A stretch of 64,000 nucleotides of DNA from Bacteroidales bacterium UBA5349 (GCA_002410065.1 DHQB01000009.1:1-64000), one strand, 5' to 3'. Counted from the first letter of the stretch, positions 1 to 9,571 are shown. Numbers and translations: made by a program. Notes: a model not told the origin generated them from the sequence alone.

Positions 1-34
1 GCACTAAAAGGAACAAGTCAGGAATAATTATTCA

Positions 35-292
35 ATGCACGATGTTGGTTTGGCAACAGCAAACTTATTGGCACAGGCAACAGCAATGGGTATAGTAACT
101 CATCCAATGGGTGGATTCGACAGAAAAAAGGTTGCTGATTTGCTAAATCTCTCCAAAGAGTATAACCCTGTTGCCGTTATTGCTGTGGGCTACCCAGGTG
201 ATGCTGAAAAGTTAAGTAAAGCAAGCAAAGAAAGGGAAAAGGCAGCAAGAGTAAGAAAGGAGTTGGGCGAGATTAGTTTTGAGATTGATTAG
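35..292 (+). CDS. Nitroreductase family protein, C-terminal part
   Basis: C-terminal 85 residues of a nitroreductase-fold flavoprotein, a family that reduces nitro compounds or related substrates with FMN and NAD(P)H. The HDVGLATANLLAQATAMG helix and the following HPMGGFD are typical of the family's FMN-side region, and the tail with VAVIAVGYPGD is a normal C-terminus. The ATG at 35 falls inside the conserved domain, so it is not a true start. The upstream family-like residues (TKRNKSG) are read in another frame at 3-22, and the frame used here has a stop at 5-7, so a one-base deletion or sequencing error near 21-23 is likely. The rest of the gene lies left of the window. Substrate unknown. 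Confidence 0.7.
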   Translation: MHDVGLATANLLAQATAMGIVTHPMGGFDRKKVADLLNLSKEYNPVAVIAVGYPGDAEKLSKASKEREKAARVRKELGEISFEID

Positions 293-307
293 TTTGCTGA
301 GGTTTTG

Positions 308-2266
308 CTATGCAGTTGTTTCATTATTTGGTAGTTCAACAAACACTGACGTACCCTTTTCCAATTGACTTTTAGCCCAAATTCTCCCTTTATGCATATC
401 GATAAAATCTTTGCAGATCATTAAACCAAGTCCTGTTCCTTTCTCGCCACTTTCACCTGCAGTGGTAACACCGGATTGTCCGGTAAAGAGTTTTTTCATA
501 ATATCCTCATCAATGCCTACCCCCGAATCGGAAACCTCTATTAAAATAGAGTTTTCATTTGCTTGAGCTGATACACTAACAAAACCTTTGCTGCGGGTGA
601 ACTTGATTGAATTTGAAACAAGATTACGGATAACCGTTTTTAGCATATTTACATCAGCAAAAACAGTTAATTTTTTATCAATATTTGTATTGATTTTAAT
701 GTCTTTTTCATTTGCAATGTGTTGAACAAAAAACATCTCATCAAAAATAAGCCTATAAAGATTTTCCTTTTCGGGTGCAAATTTTAGTGTTTTGGTTTGT
801 AGTTTAGACCATTGTAATAGATTATCAAGAAGCATATTCCCTTTTATTGCATTATCGTGGATAATACGAAGAAAGGAGAGGAGTTCACTTTCTGAATAGG
901 AATTTAACTGAGAGATGATAACTTCTGAGTAACCCGAAATGCAGTTGAAAGGATTTTTTAGATCGTGAGCTATAACAGAGATTAGCTTATCCTTTATCTG
1001 GTTAATGGTTTTAAGTTCCTCGTTTTTTTCATCAAGTGCCTTCGCTTTGACTAGTATGGTTTCCTTTTGTGAATTGACCTCTTGGTTTTTTTGAATTAAG
1101 GCCTTGTTGGTAAGCTTAACTTTTGCAGCTGCAAAAATAATAAAAGCAGTAAATCCTATGGCAATAAATATCAACACTCCTGCTAAACCAAGCAGGTAAT
1201 AGTATATTCTAATTTTTTGCGAATTGATCTGTTGCTCCTTTACCAGAAATTCGTTTTCCTTAGCTTGTTGTTCCAACTCATGTAGTACTTGAGCACGACC
1301 TAATATATCTGCTTTTTCAATTTTGTAAATACTATCTTTTAGCGTGTTAAGAAGTTTGTAGTACTTTATTAATTCCTTGTAGTTCCCGTTTTGTTCATAA
1401 ATTTGTGTGATTACCTCAATAGCAATTTTTTCTTCACCTTTTAACCCAATTTCTTTAGCCAACTCAAGACTTTTCTTTGCGTAACTCAAGGCAACATCGA
1501 GTTTTTTAAGCTTAATATAGTCTTCGGATATGAATATATACGTACTAATAACTCCAAACTTATCGTTGTATTTTTGCCCCACTTCAAGTGCTTCGAGGTG
1601 GTATTTTAACCCTTTTTCGAACTCTCCAATGCTCCGATAAACGTTTCCAATATTGCTTTTGCTTGCGCCAATCCCCCTTTCATCGTCATCGGTTTTATTC
1701 GCTTCAAGGGCTTGATAAAAGAATTTAAGTGCTTGTTCAAAATTTTGTTTCCGATAATGCACATGCCCTATATTATTAAGGGTAATGCCAACGTCTTTAA
1801 TTTTCCCTATTTTTTTCTGGATTTCAAGTGCTTTTTCGTAGAATTCAAGTGCTTTGTTATCGTTATTTATTTCAGAAAAAACATATCCAATATTGTTAAA
1901 GGTCGAAAATAATCCGTCAAAGTCCCCAATTTCCTCTCTGATAATTGATGCCGTAATTAAATCCTCTAATCCCTTTTCGTAATTGCCAAGTAAACCTTTT
2001 GCTGTACCCATATTGTGAAGGGCAAATCCTAACCCTTTTTCGTAATCTTGATCAGCGCATTTGTTATATGCTTCTATTGCGTATTCGAGCGAAAGTCTTG
2101 GGTTGTTTCGCCTATTCTGGTGTGAAAGGTTGTTTAAAGAATCAATCAGGCTATGATTCTCCTTATGCTTTATGATATCGTTATCGGCGGGATAAGCATC
2201 AGTAATGGGAACAATATGGAAAAAGGCAATTGAGAATAATAGGGAAAGCAATTTTTTCATACCCAA
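308..2266 (-). CDS. TPR-containing sensor histidine kinase
   Basis: A 652-residue membrane-bound two-component sensor. It has an N-terminal signal sequence (about 1-25), a periplasmic array of TPR repeats (about 45-310, with repeated NNIG and ALEFYEKAL patterns), one transmembrane helix near 352-377, a coiled coil, and a kinase core. The H-box VIAHDLKNPF carries the phospho-accepting His434, followed by an N-box (NLVSNSIKF), DSGVGID and GTGLGL of the ATPase domain. There is no receiver domain of its own. It lies 110 bp downstream of the LytTR response regulator on the same strand, so the two could be co-transcribed, but its cognate regulator cannot be assigned. The periplasmic ligand is unknown. 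Confidence 0.88.
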   Translation of the reverse strand: MGMKKLLSLLFSIAFFHIVPITDAYPADNDIIKHKENHSLIDSLNNLSHQNRRNNPRLSLEYAIEAYNKCADQDYEKGLGFALHNMGTAKGLLGNYEKGLEDLITASIIREEIGDFDGLFSTFNNIGYVFSEINNDNKALEFYEKALEIQKKIGKIKDVGITLNNIGHVHYRKQNFEQALKFFYQALEANKTDDDERGIGASKSNIGNVYRSIGEFEKGLKYHLEALEVGQKYNDKFGVISTYIFISEDYIKLKKLDVALSYAKKSLELAKEIGLKGEEKIAIEVITQIYEQNGNYKELIKYYKLLNTLKDSIYKIEKADILGRAQVLHELEQQAKENEFLVKEQQINSQKIRIYYYLLGLAGVLIFIAIGFTAFIIFAAAKVKLTNKALIQKNQEVNSQKETILVKAKALDEKNEELKTINQIKDKLISVIAHDLKNPFNCISGYSEVIISQLNSYSESELLSFLRIIHDNAIKGNMLLDNLLQWSKLQTKTLKFAPEKENLYRLIFDEMFFVQHIANEKDIKINTNIDKKLTVFADVNMLKTVIRNLVSNSIKFTRSKGFVSVSAQANENSILIEVSDSGVGIDEDIMKKLFTGQSGVTTAGESGEKGTGLGLMICKDFIDMHKGRIWAKSQLEKGTSVFVELPNNETTA

Positions 2267-2376
2267 GTTTTACAATGACGAATTAAAATTAAAGTTATTA
2301 AATAATATCAGATCTTAAAAAACAATAAAATGATTATTTAACTAGTGGGTACATTATGTGTTTATTTATCAGTATA

Positions 2377-3135
2377 TTATCTGCTTGTTCTTTGCTTAAG
2401 TAGAGTTACTAACAACTCTCTTTTTCTAACTGATACTGGAATTATTTGACCTTGTGTAAGCACCACATGGCTGTCGGGGAAGCGATTATATTTAGCAACA
2501 AAGTTCAAATTTACTAGGTGCGATTGGTGGACTCTAAAAAAACCTGAAGACGAAAGTAGAACATCAAACTCTTTAAGTGTTTTTGAAACTAAAACCTTCG
2601 GTTTATCTGTAAAGTAAAACATCGTGTAGTTATTCTCCGATTCACATCTAATAATCGATTCCTTCTCAGCAACAATAACAGTATCGAATGTTTTTAGAAC
2701 AATTTTTTGTGGATTTTTTTCGTGCCATTGAATATTTTCAATAAAAGCCTGAAATTTTTTATTAGTGTCTTCATTCAGTACCGATTCGTGTAATTTTTCA
2801 ACAGCAGCAGCAAGATCGATTGGATCAATGGGTTTTAGAATGTAATCAATTGCACTATATTTAAAGGCTTGTATAGCATACTCCTGATATGCAGTAATAA
2901 AAACAAATTTAAAACCGATAGAAGCGAACTCCTTTAATAGGTCAAATCCACTACCATCGGGCATTTGGATGTCTAAAAAAACAGCATCGGGTTCAAGCCT
3001 TCTAATTGTCTCTACACCAGACTCAACACCATCGGCCTCCCCAATTAGGTTAACATCAGGGCAAAACATTTTTAGCATGTTGGCAAGTGCTTCCCTAGCA
3101 AATTTTTCGTCATCAATTATAACCGCCGATATCAT
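2377..3135 (-). CDS. LytTR-family response regulator
   Basis: A 252-residue response regulator of the LytR/AlgR type. The receiver domain (about 1-120) has the acidic pair D8/D9, the phospho-acceptor D55 in FLDIQMPDG, T81 and K101. A LytTR DNA-binding domain follows (about 145-248), including FFRVHQSHLVNL. It begins 7 bp after the LytS-like kinase gene, so the two form a classic kinase-regulator operon. The family normally binds direct repeats in promoters; the TonB-dependent receptor upstream on the same strand is a possible target, which is inference only. Confidence 0.93.
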   Translation of the reverse strand: MISAVIIDDEKFAREALANMLKMFCPDVNLIGEADGVESGVETIRRLEPDAVFLDIQMPDGSGFDLLKEFASIGFKFVFITAYQEYAIQAFKYSAIDYILKPIDPIDLAAAVEKLHESVLNEDTNKKFQAFIENIQWHEKNPQKIVLKTFDTVIVAEKESIIRCESENNYTMFYFTDKPKVLVSKTLKEFDVLLSSSGFFRVHQSHLVNLNFVAKYNRFPDSHVVLTQGQIIPVSVRKRELLVTLLKQRTSR

Positions 3136-3142
3136 AGGTTTG

Positions 3143-3946
3143 CTATTTTATAATTTGTGGCATTGTAAACCTGATGAGCGTTCCCTCTTTCTTGGGGTCT
3201 CCCTGCGAGGATAGGTCAGTAATCTCCATTTTCACAGTTTTACCGTAAATCTTTTTTAGGTTCTTCAGTCGTTCTTGGGTAATAAGAGTGGCTAACGATT
3301 TATGCTTTTGCCATTTTTCGTTTTTAGGGCCTTGAGTATTCTTTATGCCTATGCCATTATCCTCAATTTCAATAGTCAGGTTATTATTATATAGATTGTA
3401 GCGAATATCAATTTTGCCTTTATGCCCAAGATGTATAATGCCGTGCTCAATGGAGTTCTCAATAAAAGGTTGAGCTAGCATGTGCGGAACATGAATGTGC
3501 TCCTCATCAATATTTGGGTCTACGCATATACTATATTCAAACTTTCCGTCAAATCTAAATGCCTGAAGATCCAAATAGTAGTTGAGAGTTTCCTTCTCTT
3601 TGGCAATGGAGATGAATTTTTGTCGGGAATTTTCGAGGAATAGCCTGATGAGCTTAGAGAAATTTGCAAGATATTTACCGGCATAATAGGGCTCATTCCT
3701 AAATATATAGCTTTGTATTGCGGTTAGTGAGTTAAAGATAAAATGGGGATTTAGCTGTGAAATCAAAAATTTTTGCTCAAGCTCAATAATCTTCCGTTTG
3801 TCTTTCTTACGGAGATGTGTTATTAGGAGCATAAAAACTATTGAAAACAGAAGAAAGGAGACAATAACCCCAGAGAAAAAGTGGTTGGTGTTGCTCGTAA
3901 AGTTAAACAGTTCCAATAGGTTTTGCACTGTAATTTGGACTATCAT
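3143..3946 (-). CDS. LytS-like sensor histidine kinase
   Basis: A 267-residue histidine kinase of the LytS/YehU class (His_kinase domain). One N-terminal transmembrane helix (about 23-45) precedes the signature QLNPHFIFNSL with phospho-accepting His68. The ATPase domain shows MLAQPFIENSIEHG and EDNGIGI. There is no obvious extracellular sensor domain, so it is a minimal single-helix member of a family common in Bacteroidota. It is the first gene of the pair with the LytTR regulator 7 bp downstream. Signal unknown. Confidence 0.92.
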   Translation of the reverse strand: MIVQITVQNLLELFNFTSNTNHFFSGVIVSFLLFSIVFMLLITHLRKKDKRKIIELEQKFLISQLNPHFIFNSLTAIQSYIFRNEPYYAGKYLANFSKLIRLFLENSRQKFISIAKEKETLNYYLDLQAFRFDGKFEYSICVDPNIDEEHIHVPHMLAQPFIENSIEHGIIHLGHKGKIDIRYNLYNNNLTIEIEDNGIGIKNTQGPKNEKWQKHKSLATLITQERLKNLKKIYGKTVKMEITDLSSQGDPKKEGTLIRFTMPQIIK

Positions 3947-4039
3947 ATCAAGAATTAAACAAATAGTTAGAAGCTAAAGAGCATGCAATTTAGCAAACAA
4001 TTTGGTTTTGGGCTCGGATGAGTCAATGTTTTTGAGGGT

Positions 4040-6508
4040 TTAGAATTTTACAGATAGCTTAACATTAATTCTTCGGGAGGTGAGGTAGTTTGGTACGGCA
4101 TAAGTACCCGATTCATTGCTCTGATTCGAAACGGTTTGTACCCAAAGGTAGGAGATGGTGTTCTTAAAATCGAAGAGGTTGAAGATCTCAGCACCAACCC
4201 ATAAACTTTTTATCCAGGGTTTGTTTTTTAAAAATTCCCCCGTTTTCACTTTCTCGTCTTTAAAAATTTTAGTAAAACCTATATCCACTCTTTTGTACGA
4301 GGGCATACGTGCTACAATATCATACCTTTCAGTACGGGGAACACTAAAAGGTAGCCTTGAACCATAAAAACCGGTTAGGTGTACTCTATAGCTTGGATTA
4401 CTAGGAATAAAATCCTGAAAAAATGCACCAATGCTAAACCTCTGATCGGTTGGGCGCGGATAGTATCCAGGGTATACAGTTTGCCCGTTAGCCTCATAGC
4501 TATCGCCCTTAATATCTTCGTATGTCTTCATGAGCGATAAGCTAGCCCACGATTCTGCGCCATCAACAAACTCGCCATTTACCTTAAAATCAATACCTTG
4601 CACATATCCTTTGGCTAAATTTTGCCCTGCGTACTGAATCCTAACATTATCAACCTTATAGGGGATCAAGTTTTTTAGATGCTTATAGTAAACCTCGGTT
4701 TGAAACCTAAATGGCCTATCCCATGCTTCAAAGAGGTACTCAATTCCTAGTACTGCATGGATAGATTCTTGTGCTTTAATATGATTGTTTATTTCGCCAT
4801 TTGGCAGCCTAAACTCCTTATAGGTTGGGGGTTGATGATAGAATCCTCCTGATATGTGGAATGCAATATCGCGTTCCCAATCGGGTTTAAACATTACGGT
4901 AGCACGCGGGCTAATAATTAACTGATTATTAAAACTCCAATAGGTAAACCTAAGGCCTGCAGTTGTTGTAAGCTCGCCAATGTCGAAACTTTTCTTGTTG
5001 CTATTCTGAAGAAACCCGTTAACTCTATGTGATGCCAGTGTGTTTGAGGATTTAAGGGAATAGGATAATTGTAAATTTTCACCATTGTAGGGTACCGCAT
5101 AGCCAGATGAATCGATAAGGCTCCATTCACTTATCATGTCTTCAATGCTTTCGTACTGGTACCTGATACCCCATTTGGTTGTGTTTGTTTTGGTAATATT
5201 TGAGCCAAGATGTTCAACTCGGTAAAAATTGGCGAAAAGAAAGTTCCGCGCATGGTTCAGGAATCCACCAATCCCAACATTAATTGAGCTATCGCCATAT
5301 GTTGTTGAACCCAGCGTGTTGTCGAGCTCATTTAATAGATATTGTCCAAGTATGTCAAAGGTTTCAGCTTCGGTAGCCGAGTATACGCTCCCGATTAATT
5401 TTAGCATACTTTTCTCTGTTGGCCTATATTCCGCAGTTGCTGCACCTTGAATAGTTCTAAAGCTATTTACCTCTTGCCCTTCGTAGTATACTTTAAGCTG
5501 AAGTGCGTTGGTAAACGAACCAAAGCGAGTTTCTCTTACATCGGGAGCAAATTGGTAGTTGTTAGCAGATAGATTGCCTAGAAAGCTAAGCCTAAACTTT
5601 TTGGAGAATCGATATGCTAGATTAGATTGAATATCAATAAAAACAGGAGTATAATCGCCACCTTCATCTAGGGTTGATAGCATGTACTTTGAGGTTTTGT
5701 ATCGTACACCTGTTAAGTAGCTAAAGTTTTCGTTTTTGCCTATTCCCTCAATTAGTCCGCTTGCTCCAAGTAGGCTAACCTCTGCTCTGGCTCTGTTCTC
5801 ACTAGGTTGTCTATATCTTATATTTAATATCGAAGACATCTTATCGCCATATTCAGCATTGAAACCTCCCGCCGAAAACTCAACACCATCAACCATATCA
5901 GAATTAATAAAGCTTAATCCCTCTTGCTGACCAGAACGGACAAGGAAAGGTCTATAAATTTCAATATCATTTACGTAAACCAAATTCTCATCAAAGTTTC
6001 CTCCTCTAACAGAGTACTGAGAGCTAAGTTCATTAGAAGAAGAAACCCCTGGGAGCGATTTCAGAATCGATTCGAAACTGCCCGAGGCATCGGGAAGGAA
6101 CTCAATATCCTTGTGGTTAATCCGCTCGATATTACCAAACCGGCGGTGCGATGTTGTAATTAAAACCTCATCAAGAGAACTGGCAGATGTAACTAACTCA
6201 ATGTTTTGCTCAAAAATGGCTTTACCCTTAATATGGATTTTTAAAGTAATGGTGCTATATCCTAATGCAGAAAAGGATAGAGTTGTTGAGTCAGTAGCCT
6301 CAACCTTAACCGAATATACTCCATGTGCATCGGCTGCTACTCCCCAATTAGTTCCTTCAACAATAACATTTGCAAACGGAATCGCATAACCTTCACTATT
6401 GGTAATTTTCCCCTTAACTATACAGGTATTTTGCCCAAAAACATTAGTGTGTAACACTATTAATGTAAGGCCTACAATTAGCTTTATTGACTGAAAAAAA
6501 TTACTCAA
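4040..6508 (-). CDS. TonB-dependent receptor with carboxypeptidase-like N-terminal domain
   Basis: An 822-residue outer-membrane TonB-dependent transporter. A signal peptide (about 1-25, ending near VFGQ) is followed by a CarboxypepD_reg-like beta domain (about 28-105), a plug domain (about 115-235, with QYSVRGGNFDENLVYVNDIEIY) and a long beta-barrel ending in an alternating aromatic/hydrophobic strand (VKLSVKF). The length is normal for single receptors of this type. No SusD-like partner is adjacent, so it is probably not a polysaccharide-utilisation SusC. A TAnnTTTG -7 element lies at 6582-6589. Ligand unknown; it may be controlled by the neighbouring LytTR system. Confidence 0.92.
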   Translation of the reverse strand: MSNFFQSIKLIVGLTLIVLHTNVFGQNTCIVKGKITNSEGYAIPFANVIVEGTNWGVAADAHGVYSVKVEATDSTTLSFSALGYSTITLKIHIKGKAIFEQNIELVTSASSLDEVLITTSHRRFGNIERINHKDIEFLPDASGSFESILKSLPGVSSSNELSSQYSVRGGNFDENLVYVNDIEIYRPFLVRSGQQEGLSFINSDMVDGVEFSAGGFNAEYGDKMSSILNIRYRQPSENRARAEVSLLGASGLIEGIGKNENFSYLTGVRYKTSKYMLSTLDEGGDYTPVFIDIQSNLAYRFSKKFRLSFLGNLSANNYQFAPDVRETRFGSFTNALQLKVYYEGQEVNSFRTIQGAATAEYRPTEKSMLKLIGSVYSATEAETFDILGQYLLNELDNTLGSTTYGDSSINVGIGGFLNHARNFLFANFYRVEHLGSNITKTNTTKWGIRYQYESIEDMISEWSLIDSSGYAVPYNGENLQLSYSLKSSNTLASHRVNGFLQNSNKKSFDIGELTTTAGLRFTYWSFNNQLIISPRATVMFKPDWERDIAFHISGGFYHQPPTYKEFRLPNGEINNHIKAQESIHAVLGIEYLFEAWDRPFRFQTEVYYKHLKNLIPYKVDNVRIQYAGQNLAKGYVQGIDFKVNGEFVDGAESWASLSLMKTYEDIKGDSYEANGQTVYPGYYPRPTDQRFSIGAFFQDFIPSNPSYRVHLTGFYGSRLPFSVPRTERYDIVARMPSYKRVDIGFTKIFKDEKVKTGEFLKNKPWIKSLWVGAEIFNLFDFKNTISYLWVQTVSNQSNESGTYAVPNYLTSRRINVKLSVKF

Positions 6509-6581
6509 TGATTAAGTCTTTTAGAATTACTTGATTTAATAGTTAAACCTAGGAATCTTTAGAATTCCTTATTTAAGAACG

Positions 6582-6589
6582 CAAAGCTA
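6582..6589 (-). promoter_or_regulatory. Promoter -7 element for the TonB receptor gene
   Basis: The minus strand reads TAGCTTTG, an exact match to the Bacteroidota -7 consensus TAnnTTTG, about 73 bp upstream of the receptor start codon. No clear TTTG -33 element lies at the right distance. Confidence 0.45.
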
Positions 6590-6650
6590 AAAGAAAATTG
6601 TACATCAACCATAAACCTTTTTTAATTTATGAGGATTTAATCTAGAAATG

Positions 6651-6703
6651 ACACTATGCCTTATTTGTTAACATATAAATGACATTATGGCGCACATTAT
6701 GGC
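6651..6703 (+). promoter_or_regulatory. Three direct copies of ACAyTATGsC upstream of the heat-shock gene
   Basis: Three near-identical 10-mers occur at 6651-6660 (ACACTATGCC), 6682-6691 and 6694-6703 (both ACATTATGGC). The last two are 12 bp apart start to start. They lie 65-118 bp upstream of the small heat-shock protein start and could be binding sites for its regulator. No known operator was recognised. Confidence 0.35.
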
Positions 6704-6768
6704 TTGGTATAGTTTTTATGAGTTATGGAGTAGAACAAAATAATTAATAACTAAAAATAGTAATTACC

Positions 6769-7215
6769 ATGACACTACTAAGCATTGCGCGGCCAAGCGC
6801 GTTAAGAACAAACCAAACGAGGAATGAGTATGGCGACTTTGTTAAAGGATTTGCCCATGCAGTTGACAGATATGCAGCCGATTGCAAGAATATACCATCG
6901 GTAAACATCATTGAGGAATCGCATGCATATAAAATTCAACTAGTTGCTCCTGGCTTTAGCAAGGATGAGTTCTCTGTCAATATTGAAAAAGAGATTCTAA
7001 CTATTTCGGCAAATGTACCTAATGATGAACAAAATAAAATTCAATACCTATTGAATGAATTTACAAAGTGTGGGTTTAGTCGTTCATTTACTTTGGGGAA
7101 AGCGATTAATACCGAAAAGATTAACGCTGAATACAAAGATGGTATTCTAACCATTACTCTCTCTAAAAGTGAAGAGGCTATAGTGAAACCTCCGCGCTCT
7201 ATTTCAGTTAGTTAA
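6769..7215 (+). CDS. Hsp20/alpha-crystallin small heat-shock protein
   Basis: A 148-residue ATP-independent holdase chaperone. The N-terminal arm (about 1-40) is followed by an alpha-crystallin domain (about 43-140) with the YKIQLVAPGFSKDEFSVNIE strands and a late AEYKDGILTITL, the family's characteristic (A/E)xxxGvLti motif. The length is typical. It is a single-gene unit with a strong terminator directly downstream (7237-7270) and repeated motifs upstream that may mediate stress control. Confidence 0.93.
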   Translation: MTLLSIARPSALRTNQTRNEYGDFVKGFAHAVDRYAADCKNIPSVNIIEESHAYKIQLVAPGFSKDEFSVNIEKEILTISANVPNDEQNKIQYLLNEFTKCGFSRSFTLGKAINTEKINAEYKDGILTITLSKSEEAIVKPPRSISVS

Positions 7216-7236
7216 GGGATGTATCTTAGTTACTTT

Positions 7237-7270
7237 AAATGCTCAGATTTTAGCAAGTCTGAGCATTTTT
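7237..7270 (+). terminator. Rho-independent terminator of the small heat-shock gene
   Basis: A perfect 11-bp stem (7237-7247 with 7258-7268, core ATGCTCAGA) with a 10-nt loop, running into a T tract to 7270. It starts 22 bp after the heat-shock stop codon. Confidence 0.85.
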
Positions 7271-7348
7271 AGTTTCAATTAGTAAAGGTTTCATTTCCAC
7301 AGTTAAAAACCAATTATATGCTTAAACCACTGATTTTGCCTAAAAAAC

Positions 7349-7379
7349 TTTGAGTATTAGCACTTATTATATATTTTCG
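7349..7379 (+). promoter_or_regulatory. Promoter for the DUF349 gene
   Basis: TTTG at 7349-7352, an exact 19-bp spacer, then TATTTTCG at 7372-7379 (one mismatch to TAnnTTTG). This fits the Bacteroidota -33/-7 promoter arrangement. It lies 68 bp upstream of the start codon and probably also drives pyrG. Confidence 0.5.
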
Positions 7380-7447
7380 TAAGCTGAAAAATGATATTAT
7401 TTCAAAAAGCTTTATTAGTTGACTAAAAGATAGTTAAAACTCTTATC

Positions 7448-9571
7448 ATGGAAAGTAAAAACCAGAAGGATCCGATCAGTAATGATCAGTTCGGCGATGC
7501 CGAAGCTACAAGTAACCCTACCAACAACTCTGAAAAGCCTCATAACAAACTTGAGGATAGTAATTTAACAGAAGAACTGTCTGAGACTAAAGTTGAAGAA
7601 TCTGTTCCTTCTTTACCTGAAGAACAGCAAGAACAAAAGGCAGTAATCGAGGAACCGAAACCTGTAGTCCCCGAAAAGAAAACACCAAAAGCAAAGACTA
7701 AGGCTGCTCCTGTTGAAAAGGTGAAGGCTCAAGAGGCTGAGAAAGTGGTTTTTAAAGATGAACCTATTGATGATGAAGATGAACTTGAAGAGGAGGAAGA
7801 AGAGGATGAGGAAGATGATAAAGATGATAAAGATAACGAACCTAGGCAGCAAGTCGATTATTCAGCTTTGACCAAGGATGAGATGTCAAATATGTTAGCT
7901 GATCTTATTAATACAAGACCAATTAATCGTATTCGTGCTGATGTTGAGAGCATAAAGATTAATTTCTACAAAAAGCATAAGGCTGAAAATGAGCGTCGTA
8001 GGAAAGAGTGGGTTGATGCAGGAGGTGTTATAGAGGAGTATCAGGCGCCTGAAGATATGGTAGAACCCCAGGTTAAGGAACTATTGAAGCAATACAGGGA
8101 TAAGAAGTCAATATACAACAGGGAACTTGAGAATCAAAAATCAAAAAACCTGGAGGTAAAGCAAGCTATTATTGAGAAGATAAAAGATTTGGTGAACCGT
8201 AATGAATCGGTTAACCAAACTTTTCAAGAGTTTAAAGAATTACAACAGCAATGGCGTGAGATTGGCCCAGTGCCACAGGCAAGTCTGAACGATCTTTGGG
8301 AAACATACCATCATCACGTACAAAACTTTTACGACTACGTTAAGATTAACAATGAGTTAAAAGATCTTGATCTTAAGCGGAACTTAGAAGAGAAAATTTC
8401 GCTTTGCGAAAAAGCAGAAGAATTACTCCTTGAACCATCGGTAGTTAATGCTTTTAAAAAATTGCAGAAGCACCATAACCAATGGCGTGAGATTGGTCCA
8501 GTACCAAATGAAAACCGCTCTGAGATATGGGAAAGGTTTAAAGAGGTAACCACCATAATCAATAAGAAGCATCAAGAGCACTTTGAAAATTTACGTGAAG
8601 ATCAAAAATCGAATCTTGAGGCTAAAAAAGCACTTTGCGAAAGAGCCGAAGATCTTGGTGCTAAGGTGATAAATAATGCAAAAGAGTGGAACAAGTTATC
8701 TAAGGAGATGATTGAATTGCAAAAAGTATGGAAAACCATAGGTTTTGCCCCTAAGAAGGATAACAACAAGATATACGAAAGATTCCGTGCTGCTTGTGAT
8801 ACATTTTTTAATAGCAAAAGAGAGTTCTATCAGGATGCACGCGAAGAGCAAACCAGCAACCTACAGCTAAAAACAGAACTCTGCCTACAGGCCGAAGGGT
8901 TAAAGGAGAGCCCTGAATGGAAAAGAACAACAGAGGAACTAATCAATCTACAAAAACGTTGGAAGGAAATTGGGCCAGTACCCCGTAAGTATAGTGATGT
9001 GGTTTGGAAAAGGTTTAGAGCAGCTTGTGATTATTTTTTCGAAAGAAAATCGCAACATTTTAAAAAGGTTGATAGCAAATATGAGGACAACTTAAAAGCC
9101 AAAGAGCAATTGATTGAAGAGATAGTTGGCTTTCAGGTAAGTGATGAGAATGTTGAGGAGAGTTTAAAGGTACTTAAAGAGTACCAGCGTAGATGGGCTG
9201 AAATTGGATTTGTTCCGATAAAGAAGAAAGATGAGCTCCAAAAAAACTATAGAGAGGCTATAAACAAGCATTTTGAGGGTCTTAAGATTGATAATTCACG
9301 CAAAAACATACTTAAGTTTAAAACTAAAATCGATTCAATCCAAGGTAATCCTAAAGGGGACAATAAAATTCGATTTGAGCGAGATAAACTTTTTACCCAA
9401 CTTAAGCAGATCGAGGGCGATATCACACTGTGGGAGAATAATATAGGATTCTTTACTAAAAGTAAGAATGCTGAGCAGTTGATTAAAGATGTTGAGCGCA
9501 AAATTGAGAAAGCGCGCAATGAGATGAAAGTACTGGAGGAAAAGATTCGCTTTATTGATAGTATGGAGTAA
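7448..9571 (+). CDS. DUF349 domain-containing protein
   Basis: A 707-residue, highly charged, helical cytoplasmic protein. Residues 1-140 are low-complexity and rich in Glu, Asp and Lys. The rest carries five DUF349 repeats, each marked by a W-(R/K/A)-x-I-G-(P/F)-x-P core, near residues 267, 344, 426, 504 and 581, ending in a coiled coil. DUF349 proteins are conserved across Bacteroidota but have no firmly established biochemical role. The gene is followed after 29 bp by pyrG, so the two are probably co-transcribed. Confidence 0.9.
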   Translation: MESKNQKDPISNDQFGDAEATSNPTNNSEKPHNKLEDSNLTEELSETKVEESVPSLPEEQQEQKAVIEEPKPVVPEKKTPKAKTKAAPVEKVKAQEAEKVVFKDEPIDDEDELEEEEEEDEEDDKDDKDNEPRQQVDYSALTKDEMSNMLADLINTRPINRIRADVESIKINFYKKHKAENERRRKEWVDAGGVIEEYQAPEDMVEPQVKELLKQYRDKKSIYNRELENQKSKNLEVKQAIIEKIKDLVNRNESVNQTFQEFKELQQQWREIGPVPQASLNDLWETYHHHVQNFYDYVKINNELKDLDLKRNLEEKISLCEKAEELLLEPSVVNAFKKLQKHHNQWREIGPVPNENRSEIWERFKEVTTIINKKHQEHFENLREDQKSNLEAKKALCERAEDLGAKVINNAKEWNKLSKEMIELQKVWKTIGFAPKKDNNKIYERFRAACDTFFNSKREFYQDAREEQTSNLQLKTELCLQAEGLKESPEWKRTTEELINLQKRWKEIGPVPRKYSDVVWKRFRAACDYFFERKSQHFKKVDSKYEDNLKAKEQLIEEIVGFQVSDENVEESLKVLKEYQRRWAEIGFVPIKKKDELQKNYREAINKHFEGLKIDNSRKNILKFKTKIDSIQGNPKGDNKIRFERDKLFTQLKQIEGDITLWENNIGFFTKSKNAEQLIKDVERKIEKARNEMKVLEEKIRFIDSME

